Shown here piece after piece: positions 21,104 to 30,785 of a stretch of 64,000 bases of DNA. How positions within the stretch are numbered: position 1 is the stretch's first letter; every line of letters begins with the position of its first letter. The notes under the pieces were generated by a model, which did not search any database, was not told the origin of the DNA, and worked only from the letters and a program-made list of their open reading frames with translations. The stretch is from Prorocentrum cordatum (lineage: Eukaryota; Sar; Dinophyceae; Prorocentrales; Prorocentraceae): positions 1 through 64,000 of the forward strand of contig CAUYUJ010003570.1 in assembly GCA_963575745.1 (NCBI GenBank). The letters are read 5' to 3'. Made by a program: the position numbers and the translations under genes.

Positions 21104-22180
21104 CTAGTGGCCGCCCTCCGCGCACCTGACCCCCGCGTGTGCGATGCCACGAGGGGGGCAGCAAAGGCTACCTTGTGGCGACGGCCCACCGCTGTTTTTT
21201 GCGTTGGGGGCGTGGTTGTTCGGGTGGCCCTTTGCCGCGTGGTGATCACTGCTCACTCCGCCGCTCCGACCCAGGTGCAGCTGCCACGACCGAGTCCAGT
21301 CGACGTCGAGGCCCAGCGCGTCGCTGACGACCCGTGCGTCGCACTTGTGGCTGCGGAAGGATTCCAAGAAGAGGTGGCAGGTTTGCGGGTCGTGCCGACG
21401 CGTGTCGAGCGCGCCCTTGCTGCCGGGCGCAGACTGCCGCTTGGCGAAAACGTGCTTGGTCCCAGTGTGACTTGGAGTCGTCTTATCGCCTCGCCGGGTG
21501 TCTCCCCGGGGAGGTCCCTCTGGATGTTGTTGATTCCTGTTCTGTGCAGCTGTTGCCCCGTGTCGGGGTCCTTGGGCTCTGGCCATTGGCGCGGGTCGGG
21601 CCCTTGGTGCCGCCGTGTATCTTGGCCGCAAGTCTCCAACGTACCGGCCTCGTTGTCCTGGCCGGAGGGCTCGCGATCTGCTCGCTCCGGCTGCGCGCCT
21701 GGCGGGGTTCTGCGGGGAAAGGCAGGCCGCGCGGTTGGCCGCCAGACGGGGGTCGGATCGCATCCGGCGGCCAAGGCAGACGCAGCCTTGCGGCACGTGG
21801 GGAAGGGCCCCTTTCGCTGACGTTCGCCTTCGGGCCTGCGCCCGCCGTCGCTCCCAGGTGCGCCCCCCTTGGTCAGCGCAGGACTCGCTCCGGTCTCTGG
21901 GGTGCCGCTGGTCGTGCCAGGCGCGCGCGCGCGCGGCGGCGTAGCTTCCATAGCCGGGGCGCGAGCTGCTTTGCCAGTAGTGCCCTGGGCGCCTGGAGAG
22001 GGCGCCCGGGGTCCGCCGTCCATGAAAAGTTCACTGGCAGGGGAAGGGGGGCGAATAAGCGCGAAGGGGTTTCTCCCGACGAACCAGTGGATGGCTTCGC
22101 TGTCCTGCGTCTGGATGGTTGTTCCGTGTTCTCCCTGCTGGGTGTGTGGCGCTCCCAGAGGACTGCTGACGGTCTGAATT
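21104..22180 (-). CDS. Unidentified Pro/Arg/Thr-rich minus-strand frame
   Basis: Past an Ala-rich start produced by repeat R, the long minus frame contains IHWFVGRNPFALIRP and later LHRTGINNIQRDLPG and EAIRRLQVTLGPSTF, which look like ordinary protein. After about 21480 another frame becomes the plausible one: CHLFLESFRSHKCDARVV and DALGLDVDWTRSWQLHL. The switch suggests a frameshift in a decayed gene. No family is recognised. Composition between the islands is low complexity, so this may still be chance coding in GC-rich DNA. Confidence 0.3.
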
Positions 22181-22189
22181 CCTGTGCCC

Positions 22190-22540
22190 TGCTGGTACTG
22201 CTGAATGACGGGGTTGTTAGTGTGAGGTGCGCACTGATCCCTGCAAGCTACCGCCTCTCGATTCCCCTCTGGGACGTCATCATCTGACAACGATGCGGGG
22301 GGTGGTATCGTGACCTCTGCCTCACTTCCTGTCCTGCGGGGTGCTCTTGCTGCTGCTGCTGCCCAGCTGCTGCTGCCCCTGCAGCTGCTGGGTCCTGTTG
22401 CTGCTGCAGCTGCTGCTGCGGCTGTTGCTGCAGCTGCTGCTGCTGCTGCTCTGCTGGTGACTGCAGCTCTCCTCTGTGTGCAGCCCGCCTCCCTGCTCGA
22501 GGCAACTCCTCTCCTTTCCTCTGCCCTGCTGGTGCTGCTG
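22190..22540. repeat. Repeat R, copy 2, with CTG microsatellite
   Basis: Near-identical to 19801-20240 on both sides of the microsatellite (CTACCGCCTCTCGATTC, GACGTCATCATCTGACAACG, GTATCGTGACCTCTGCCTCA) but with a shorter CTG array. Confidence 0.88.
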
Positions 22541-22672
22541 AAGGGGGGGTTGCTAGTGTGGGCTGCACACTGATCACTGCAAGCTACCGCCTCTCGATTC
22601 CCCTCTGGGACGTCATCATCTGCCAACGATGCGGGGGGTGGTATGTTGCTGCTGCTGCTGCTGCTGCTGCTA
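22541..22672. repeat. Repeat R, copy 3, truncated
   Basis: Begins in tandem with copy 2 (TGCTGAAGGGGGGGTTGCTAG) and is cut short after GATGCGGGGGGTGGTAT by a pure GCT run of about eight units. Beyond it lies the 3' end of the light-harvesting pseudogene. Confidence 0.85.
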
Positions 22673-22824
22673 TGTTCCGAGATGTCGTTGCATCGAGATC
22701 TCTCGCGTCAGCGTCAGGGGCCTCAGAGAGAGCCGACCCTAGGATTCCAGAGACGCTGGGCCCAGGGAAAGCCTCCAGGCGGAATCCGGGGGGCCTCAGA
22801 AAGGACAACGATGCCCGTCGGTTG

Positions 22825-24192
22825 TCAGCGTCGTCGTCTCCAGGTTGGCGTGCAACCGAGTCGCTGGCTGCGCCGCGCGTCTCGGAGTCGCGCATTGGGT
22901 TCCCCGCGCAGCCATCCGCTGTGCAGCCAGCAGGGTCCCAGGAGTCCCGCTGGGTCCTGAACGCCCAGCTCGCTCTCGAGCTTGAAGGCGCGCAGCGGGG
23001 ATCCAGTGCACAACGCCCCATCGCCCTGGGCGGAGCCAATCCGGCAGTCCTGGAGGATCATGCCGAGGATCGCCGACCTGGCAGGGCGGCCGTTCGCAAT
23101 GTCCGCCGCGGGGTCGCTGGGCGTCAACGCCGAGAGGGCGAAGTTGCGCGCAGCAGCCGTGACGTCCGCGGACTGGTCCGGGGACAGCTCGCAGAGAGCA
23201 CAGTGCGTCGCGATCTGTGCCCAGGCAGCGGCGGGAACCTTCGGGAGCGCAACGAGCCCGCGCGGGATGTCCTCAAACTCCAAGCCAGCCGAAGACGACT
23301 TGGGCAGCTTGCCAGCGATGCCAGGCGTGATGTAGCCCATGGTCGCCAGCATGCTCACGCGGCCGTTCTTCAGCTCTGCCTGCCACTGGTGAGCGAGATT
23401 CTCCGCGCAGCCATCCGCTGTGCAGCCAGCAGGGTCCCAAAGGCCCGCGGGGTCCTGAACGCCCAGCTCGCTCTCGAGCTTGAAGGCGCGCAGCGGGGAT
23501 CCAGTGCACAGCGCCCCATCGCCCTGGGCGGAGCCAATCCGGCAGTCCTGCTGGAGGAACATGCCGAGGATCGCCAACCTGGCAAGGCGGCCGTTCGCAA
23601 TGTCCGCCGCGGGGTCGCTGGACGTCAACACCGCGAAGGCGAAGTTGCGCGCAGCAGCCGTGACGTCCGCGGACTGGTCCTGGGACAGTCCGCAGAAAGT
23701 ACCGTGCGCCAAGATCTGTGGCCAGGCCGCGGCGGGGTCCTTCGGGAGTGCACCGAGCCCGCGCGGGATGTCCGCGAACTCCAGGCCAGCCGAAGGCGCC
23801 AGGTGGCCAGGCAGCTGCCCAGTGATCTCGGGCTCGATGAAGCCCATGGTCGCCAGCATGCTCGCGCGGCCGTGCTGCAGTTCGGTGTGCCGTCGGCGGC
23901 GGGCGGATGTGTCTGTGCTGCCATCCGCTGTGAAGCCAGCAGGGTCCCAGGGGCCCGCTGGGGCTAGAGCGTCCAACGAGTTCTCGATGACGCCAGCCGC
24001 GGCGGCCGCCGCCAGCGGCCCGCCCGAGACGGCCGCGGCGGCGGCGGCGGCAGCGGCGGCCGCGGCGAGCGCATCGGCGGGCAGGCCACCGCCGCCAGCC
24101 GGCCCAGCCCTCGCAGCCGCACCGGCCTCGAAGGCGGCCGCGGCGGGGAGGCTGGCGGCGGGAGCGGCGGCACCTGCGGCCGCGGCGGCCAC
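22825..24192 (-). pseudogene. Light-harvesting chlorophyll a/c-binding polyprotein, decayed
   Basis: Tandem light-harvesting units of about 166 residues. Each shows the LGVQDPAGxWDPAGxTADG start, helix 1 (ELxxGRxSMLATMGxI), a GLEFxDIPRGLxALPK loop, WxQI...LSxDQSADV, helix 3 (ADIANGRxARxAILGM) and the SPLRA spacer. In dinoflagellates such units are made as a polyprotein, cleaved at the SPLR region, and bind chlorophyll a/c in the thylakoid. Unit 1 keeps the helix-1 Glu and His; unit 2 has Asn for that His and Pro in helix 3. Both have the usual Trp residues of the GSAWGDW segment replaced (GSAQGDG). Unit 3 is out of frame from a one-base insertion near 22941 and is truncated. The gene lies downstream of spliced-leader relics, so it is probably a retroposed copy. 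Confidence 0.85.
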
Positions 24193-24619
24193 TGCGCGGC
24201 CGCGGCAGCCGCGGCTGGCCCCAGAGCAGCAGCGCGCGCCACAGCGCCGGCGCTCCGCTCGCCAGGGAATTGGGTCCAGCGCCGATCCAAAACATCTGCG
24301 CGGAGCTCCGGGAGCTTATGCTTCCGCTGTCGTTTCTTCGCCGATGCATGGTGGCCCCATCAAGCCCCCGAGAGGTCCAAATAGCCTCCGAAATAATACC
24401 CGACGAGGTTGCGGCGGCCTCGCCGCGGCCGGCCGCCGCCACGGTCGCGGCGGCCGCTGCGGCGGCGGCGGCCGCGGCGGCGGCGCCGCCGGCCACGCCG
24501 AGGCAGCCAGGGGCCACGCCAGGCCGCGGCGGCAGCAGGCCGGCCGGGGCGGCCGCGGCGGCGGCGCAGCTGGCGGCGGCGAGCCGCTGCCGCCGCCGCC
24601 GCGCCGAGCGCGTCTCCAT
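24193..24619 (-). pseudogene. Ala-rich leader of the light-harvesting polyprotein
   Basis: The frame starts METRSARRRRQRLAAASC and continues with long Ala runs, as expected for a bipartite plastid-targeting leader, then EAIWTSRGLDGA and MFWIGAGPNSLASG. It is one base out of frame with the mature units (24192 frame), so a frameshift lies around 24190-24240. The sequence is GCC/GCG-rich and all frames give Ala, Pro or Arg runs, so the true frame is uncertain. The start lies about 150 bp downstream of the spliced-leader relics. Confidence 0.5.
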
Positions 24620-24734
24620 GGCCGAGCGAGCGTGGGCGCGGAGGGAGGCGAACCCCTCGCACGCCCCCGCGGGCGGGGAGGCCGAGGACCGAGGGGCGGA
24701 TGCCCGGCCACAGCCGGCCAGCCGCTGAGGCTAG

Positions 24735-24794
24735 CTCGAGCCAGAGCGGCTTGAGCCAAGGGCTTGAGCCAGAGGCTTGAGCCAAGGCTACGGA
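24735..24794 (-). other. Four stacked relict spliced-leader sequences
   Basis: Read on the minus strand: TCCGTAGCCTTGGCTCAAG (24794-24776), CCTCTGGCTCAAG, CCCTTGGCTCAAG and CCGCTCTGGCTCGAG (ending 24735). The canonical dinoflagellate spliced leader is 22 nt, and relict copies retain CCATTTTGGCTCAAG. The outermost copy keeps the TCCGTAG end, and the innermost 15-nt copy differs from the relict by four transitions. This nesting is what repeated rounds of trans-splicing, reverse transcription and reinsertion produce. The light-harvesting gene follows on the same strand. Confidence 0.85.
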
Positions 24795-24800
24795 GCTGCT

Positions 24801-24820
24801 GGGATACGCGAAGCGTCGAG
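24801..24820. repeat. GGGATACGCGAAGCGT hairpin motif next to the spliced-leader relics
   Basis: The ACGC-GAA-GCGT hairpin (24806-24816) lies 12 bp upstream of the outermost spliced-leader relic on the minus strand, separated by CCAGCAG-like sequence. It is the same motif that flanks helicase copy A. From 24821 to 25210 there is an AGGCCTCC/GAGGC-rich stretch with no recognised gene. Confidence 0.8.
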
Positions 24821-25210
24821 AACACATGCCCCCCTCTTGTTTGATCGATGTTCTCCAAGATGGCCCCAAGAGCGCTCCCAGGGCAAGAGGGCCCTAAGAA
24901 GCTCTCCGAGGCACCCGGGACGCTCTAAGAGGCGCCCGGAACCGCCAAGAGGCCTCCAAAACGCTCCGAGAGCCCTCCACCAGGGGAACTTTCCTCTGCG
25001 TGCTGCCCACTTCCCTGATCGAGGCAATTCTTTTGGGCATCGCTTCCGGATGGTAACGCGAAACGCCTAGAATCAAACATAAACTGCCACATCGAGCAGG
25101 GATGGCAGCACGGTGGAAGCCCGTCAGCCTTAGGGTCCGCCCCCATACGGTTCGCCCCCATGGGTTTCCCCCCATGGCCCATGGGGTTCGCCCCATCAAG
25201 TTCGCCCCTC

Positions 25211-25340
25211 TGCCCCAGGGGCCTTTGAAGCCTGCGAGACCTGTGGGACCTTCGGGACCTGTGGGCCCTGTGTGGGGGACCTGCGGGGCTTGCGACATTT
25301 GCGAAACCTGTGGTATATGTGGGGCCTGCGCGGACCTGTG
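25211..25340. repeat. 9-12 bp repeat (GACCTGTGGG)
   Basis: Short tandem variants of GACCTGTGGG/GACCTGCGGG. The minus strand reads a collagen-like Gly-x-y peptide, which is a product of the 9-bp rhythm. It is preceded at 25135-25210 by a TTCGCCCCCATGGG-type repeat. Confidence 0.7.
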
Positions 25341-25429
25341 AAGTTCTACCTGCGGCTCCTCGGCAATACCTTTGGCTCCTCGGCAGAGCTTCAAGATCTG
25401 CCGGGGAGCCGAAAGTAAAGGACTTCAAG

Positions 25430-25920
25430 TTCTACATTCGGCATCGGCGTCGTCGGAGTCGGAGTCGGACTTTTCGTCGTCGGAGTCGGAGGTGGAGGCG
25501 GAGTCGTCGCAGTCCTCGCAGTCGGAGTCGTCGTCATCAGCAGAGGAGCCGAAGCTAGAACTTGAAGTTCTACCTTCGGCTCCTCAGCAAAACTTGAAGC
25601 TCTGCCGAGGAGCCGAATGTAGAACTTCAAGCTCTACATTCGGAGTCTTTGTCGGAATCGTGGGAGTCGGAGTAGTCGGACTCGTCGAAGATTTCGTCGT
25701 CGGGGTTGGAGGTGGAGGCGGAGTCGTCGGGGTCGGAGTCGTCGGAATCGTCGGAGTCGAAGTCGGAGTCGTCTGAGTCGGAGTCGGAGTCGGAGTCGTC
25801 GTCAGCAGAGGAGCCGGAATCCGCCGACCCTGTCGGCGTGTGGAAGAGGCTGTTCCGTTTGACTCGTCCTCGTCGTCGTCGTGGTCGTTGTTGTCGTCGT
25901 CGTCGCTGTCGCCGGTCCCC
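25430..25920. repeat. GTCGGA / GTC simple-repeat tract
   Basis: Interrupted arrays of TCGGAG and TCG/GTC surround a foldback. They read Ser/Glu repeats in one plus-strand frame and Gly/Val repeats in another. No gene is called. Confidence 0.85.
25561..25631. repeat. Foldback element with 25-bp arms
   Basis: Arms at 25561-25585 and 25607-25631 are inverted repeats with a single mismatch and a 21-nt loop. The left arm reads CTTGAAGTTCTACCTTCGGC and onward. Partial copies of the arm occur at about 25338 (GAAGTTCTACCTGCGGCTCC), 25427 (TTCAAGTTCTACATTCGGC) and 25627, inside the GTCGGA tract. Confidence 0.85.
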
Positions 25921-25987
25921 TCCCTTTCCCTGAGCCTGGCGCCACTGCCTCCACTTTCACCGGGCCCTCCTTTTCGGGCGCGCCAGC

Positions 25988-28505
25988 CACAGCGAAATTC
26001 AGCAATTCAGCAGCGCTGTAGTTGAGTCGAAGGGAAGCCCCTTCCCTTTGATCCCTTCCCCGCCGGGGGGGGGGGTCCTGGGGGGGGTCCTGGGGGAGGT
26101 CCCGGGGGGGGTCCCAGGTCAGATGCGACTCCCCTCCGGGCGGTTCGGGAGCCCAGACAATCCCCAACCACATCCTCAGACCTCCTCCTCAACATCATCC
26201 TCCCCAGTGGGGCCCTCTGGCGAAGCCTCCCTGGGGAGGTGGGTGCGGTAGAATTCCTAAGGATTTGCATGGTATGGCGAAGCCCTGCTCCCTCTGGCGG
26301 GGCCTCCTTGGAGAGGTGGGCGGGGTAGAAATCCTGAGAACGTATATGATATTGCGATGCCCAGCTCCATCTGGCGAGGCCTCCCTGGGGAGGCGGGCGC
26401 GGTAGAACTTCTAAGAACTTGGATGACATTGCGATGCCCTGCTCCTTCTGGCGGGGCCTCCTTTGAGAGGTGGGTGCGGTAGAATCCTTGAGAACTTGCA
26501 TGGCATTGCGATATCCAGCTCCCTCTGACGGGGCCTCCCTGGGTAGGTGGGTGCGGTAGAATTCCTCAGAACGTGCATGGTATTGCGATATCCTGCTCCT
26601 TTTGCCGAGGCGTCCCTGGAGAGGTGGGTGCGGTAGAGTGCCTCAGATTTTGTATGGTGTTGCGATGACCTGCTCCCTCTGGCGACGACGACGAAGACGA
26701 CGACGAACTGCGGATGCCCCATGGAGGGGGGGTGCAACAAGAGGGGCCCAGCGACGACGACGACGAACTCCGATGAATGACGACGACGACGATGAATTGC
26801 GGACGTTCCATGGGAGGGGGGGCGCGCAAGGCCTGGCGACGATGACGACGACGACCGACGACGACGGCGACGACGACGACCCACCGACGAACCTGCGGAT
26901 GTCGCATGGGGGGGGCGGTTGGCGAGTGGGTGGGTGCGGAAATAAGATGCCCACCGCAAATCGCATTCCGTTTTTTTGTTGGCCCGCGGAGGTAGGGTGG
27001 GTGTAGAAAACAATGCCGCTGACCAATGCCAAAACGTTCTCCTCAATTTTCTGGCCCCGCGGAGGGAGGGTGGGTGTTGAAAAATAGGATGAAACATAGA
27101 ATGTAATGTTTCCCAACGAAGCGCGCCGGCCACAAGGTGGATGGGTTTAACAAAACATTAACGGAATTTCGCTGGGAGTTGGCTGGGGGGGGGGACGTAA
27201 AGCCTCTCGACCCCCTCGTGGTACCCTGTGCCGTGCTTTCTCTAGAAGGTCCACGTACGAAAAATAAGTGCATTTCGGACTATGGCTTTCGCAGAAACAC
27301 CATGCGAACGAATTTTCATACGACAATTCTCACAATGATATGTCAGCCTGTGGATCCCCCATTTAACGCCGTGCACATTCGTTTTGGAACTTCCAACTGC
27401 TGCAATCATGGATGGCGACTCCTTTCCAAACGGATGATCAAGCCTGCGCGACGCGCGTATTTGTTTTAATCGCTTCCATCAACAACAATGATGTTGGACG
27501 GGTGGCTCTCAACACGTCGCCTTCGCCCTGACACCGCGCATATTCGTCTCAACCTTTCCCAGCCGGTGCATTACTGGAGGGCGGTTCGTTGTCAACACGT
27601 GATTGCTACCTTGGCACCGCAGGCATTCGCTTTCAAATAATAAGCCAACAGTTACAAGGACGTATGGTGGTTCATCGTGAGCATGAGACCCTCGTCCTGG
27701 CACAGCGCGCATTCGCCTTAAAAGCTGCCAGCAGCTACAGGGATGTATGGACGTACTTGTTCTGTCTCCTCCTCTGGTTCTCGGAGATTGTGGTGTTGCA
27801 AATATGGTTGGTTCCTCGCTCCTTCCCCTCCCCCGCCCTGCTCGCCGCGACCCGTTCGGAGGCTTCGGGGGCGTCAATCGAAAAACTGAGGGGTGAAGAC
27901 AGGAATGAGGGAGAAGGAGGGAGGTGGAATTGCGATCGCCTTTTCCTCAGCCCGTTCCCGTCCTCGCCGCCCCTGCGCTCCAGGGCATCCTGGCGCATGC
28001 TTGATGTTCTCTGCGTTTGGGCAATTCCATCGGACGCATGTTGAAGACAAGAGGAGGAATGAGCAGGAGACAGAGTTTTGCACACTCTGGCAGCGACGGC
28101 ATCAGGTAAAATAAGTGGCTTTCCTGGGGCGAATGCTCGTGTGTGCGGGTCCCCTCTCAAAACCTGGACAGCGGAGCAGACTCTAAACTGGCGATCTGCA
28201 AGGCTGTGCCGCACGCTGCTGGATCGCGCGCAGCAAAGAAAGATCCATGTACGCTCGAATGCGCTCGAACATCCTGAATGCTGGGTCCTCGCTGGCCTGA
28301 CGCCTCTACCCCCGACTTCACGACGGGGACCAAGCGGCCACTGAGAAGTCCCAAGGTCGGCAAAAGGTGGACACCTCTCCTTCTCACCGAGATGCCAATG
28401 CCAACGACAAAGCTGAGAAGACCCAACTCTGGCAACAAACTCCTCAATAGCTAACACTTGCGCAATCGAGTGAGCGACTGCACTGGCGCCTCGCGCCATG
28501 CACCT
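25988..28505. repeat. Segmental duplication, unit 1
   Basis: The segment shares near-identical sequence with 28506-30785 in three collinear blocks: 25988-26920 with 28507-29439, 26930-27555 with 29895-30535, and 28255-28505 with 30535-30785. Unit 1 has about 700 bp (27556-28254) that unit 2 lacks. Those 700 bp hold several diverged ~75-bp repeats around GGCACCGCxxGCATTCG. No confident protein-coding gene is seen. Long minus-strand frames are read through the 77-bp array and GAC tract. Confidence 0.9.
26236..26660. repeat. 77-bp tandem array in unit 1
   Basis: About six copies; GAGGTGGGTGCGGTAGAA starts at 26236, 26313, 26390 and 26467, spaced 77 bp. Each unit continues with a CATGGTATTGCGAT-like stretch and CTGCTCCCTCTGGCGGGGCC. 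A GAC/GACGAC tract (about 26680-26890) follows. Confidence 0.88.
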
Positions 28506-30785
28506 TGCCACAGCGAAATTCAGCAGCGCTGTAGTTGAGTCGAAGGGAAGCCCCTTCCCTTTGATCCCTTCCCCGCCGGGGGGGGGGTCCTGGGGGGGGT
28601 CCTGGGGGAGGTCCCGGGGGGGGTCGCGGTCAGATGCGACTCCCCTCCGGGCGGTTCGGGAGCCCAGACAATCCCCAACCACATCCTCAGACCTCCTCCT
28701 CAACATCATCCTCCCCAGTGGGGCCCTCTGGCGAAGCCTCCCTGGGGAGGTGGGTGCGGTAGAATTACTAAGGATTTGCATGGTATGGCGAAGCCCTGCT
28801 CCCTCTGGCGGGGCCTCCTTGGAGAGGTGGGCGGGGTTGAAATCCTGAGAACGTATATGGTATTGCGATGCCCAGCTCCATCTGGCGAGGCCTCTCTGGG
28901 GAGGCGGGCGCGGTAGAACTTCTAAGAATTTGGATGACATTGCGATGCCCTGCTCCTTCTGGCGGGGCCTCCTTTGAGAGGTGGGTGCGGTAGAATCCCT
29001 GAGAATTTGTACGTATGGCATTGCGATATCCAGCTCCCTCTGACGGGGCCTCCCTGGGTAGGTGGGTGCGGTAGAATTCCTAAGAACGTGTATGGTATTG
29101 CGATATCCTGCTCCTTTTGGCGAGGCGTCCCTGGAGAGGTGGGTGCGGTAGAGTGCCTAAGATTTTGTATGGTGTTGCGATTACCTGCTCCCTCTGGCGA
29201 CGACGACGAAGACGACGACGAACTGCGGATGCCCCATGGAGGGGGGGTGCAACAAGGAGGGGCCCAGCGACGACGACGACGAACGCCGATGAATGACGAC
29301 GACGACGATGAATTGCGGACGTTCCATGGGACGGGGGGCGCGCAAGGCCTGGCGACGATGACGACGACGACCGACGACGGCGGCGACGACGACGACCCAC
29401 CGACGAACCTGCGGATGTCGCATGGGGGGGGCGGTTGGGTCGGCGCCGCAAAAACTGCGCGTTCAACGCGGGCGCCGCGCAAAGTACTCACCGAAAAGCG
29501 CCGCGCACGGTCGCGCGCGCCGCAAGGACTCTGAAAGTGCCTTCGGGGCGGCTCAGGGGTGACCAAAAAATGGCAGAGTTTGCGTTCCAGCGCATTTTCT
29601 TTGGCGGCGTTGGGCGCCCTGGCGCGGACGGCCGAACGACCCCTGCAGCGGGACACCCTGCCCACACGGTCGGCGCCGCAAAAACTGCGCGTTCAACGCG
29701 GGCGCCGCGCAAAGTACTCACCGAAAGGCGGCGCGCACGGTCGCGCGCGCCGCAGGGACTCTGAAAGTGCCTTCGGGGCGGCTCAGGGGTGACCAAAAAA
29801 TGGCAGAGTTTGCGTTCCAGCGCATTTTCTTTTGCGGCGTTGGGCACCCTGGCGTGGACGGCCGAACGACCCCTGCAGCGGGACACCCTGCCCGGTGGGT
29901 GCGGAAATAAGATGCCCACCGCAAATCGCATTCCGTTTTTTTGTTGGCCCGCGGAGGGAGGGTGGGTGTAGAAAACAATGTCGCTGACCAATGCCAAAAC
30001 GTTCTCCTCAATTTTCTGGCCCCGCGGAGGGAGGGTGGGTGTTGAAAAATTGGATGAAACATAGAATGTAATGTTTCCCAACGAAACGCGCCGGCCACAA
30101 GGTGGATGGGTTTAACAAAACATTAACGGAATTTCGCTGGGAGTTGGCTGGGGTGGGGGGTGGGGGACGTAAAGCCTCTCGACCCCCTCGTGGTACCCTG
30201 TGCCGTGCTTTCTCTAGAAGGTCCACGGACGAAAAATAAGTGCATTTCGGACTATGGCTTTCGCAGAAACACCATGCGAATGAATTTTCATACGACAATT
30301 CTCACAATGATATGTCAGCCTGTGGCTCCCCCATTTAACGCCGTGCACATTCGTTTTGGAACTTCCAACTGCTGCAACCATGGATGGCGACTCCTTTCCA
30401 AACGGATGATCAAGCCTGCGCGACGCGCGTATTCTTTTTAATCGCTTCCATCAATTACAATGATGTTGGACGGGTGGCTCTCAACACGTCGCCTTCGCCC
30501 TGACACCGCGCATATTCGTCTCAACCTTTCCCAGTCGAATGCGCTCGAACATCCTGAATGCTGGGTCCTCGCTGGCCTGACGCCTCTACCCCCGACTTCA
30601 CGACGGGGACCAAGCGGCCACTGAGAAGTCCCAAGGTCGGCAAAAGGTGGACACCTCTCCTTCTCACCGAGATGCCAATGCCAACGACAAAGCTGAGAAG
30701 ACCCAACTCCGGCAACAAACTCCTCAATAGCTAACACTTGCGCAATCGAGTGAGCGACTGCACTGGCGCCTCGCGCCATGCACCT
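28506..30785. repeat. Segmental duplication, unit 2
   Basis: Second copy of the segment, tandem to unit 1. It contains the same 77-bp array (from 28747), the same G-rich CCGGGGGGG tract near 28577, the same GAC tract and the same distal block. It differs by lacking the 27556-28254 segment and by carrying a 460-bp insertion at 29440-29895. Confidence 0.9.
29440..29895. repeat. Tandem dimer of a 230-bp element inserted in unit 2
   Basis: Two copies (from 29440 and 29670) of a block starting TCGGCGCCGCAAAAACTGCG and ending GACACCCTGCCC. Unit 1 has only GCGGTTGGCGAGTGGGTGGG at the equivalent place, so unit 1 lacks the insert. The two copies differ at a handful of positions. No reading frame stands out. 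Confidence 0.88.

Noticed and set aside
24894-25394. Collagen-like Gly-x-y peptide on the minus strand
   Set aside because: Short stretch caused by a 9-12 bp repeat, without a longer coding context.
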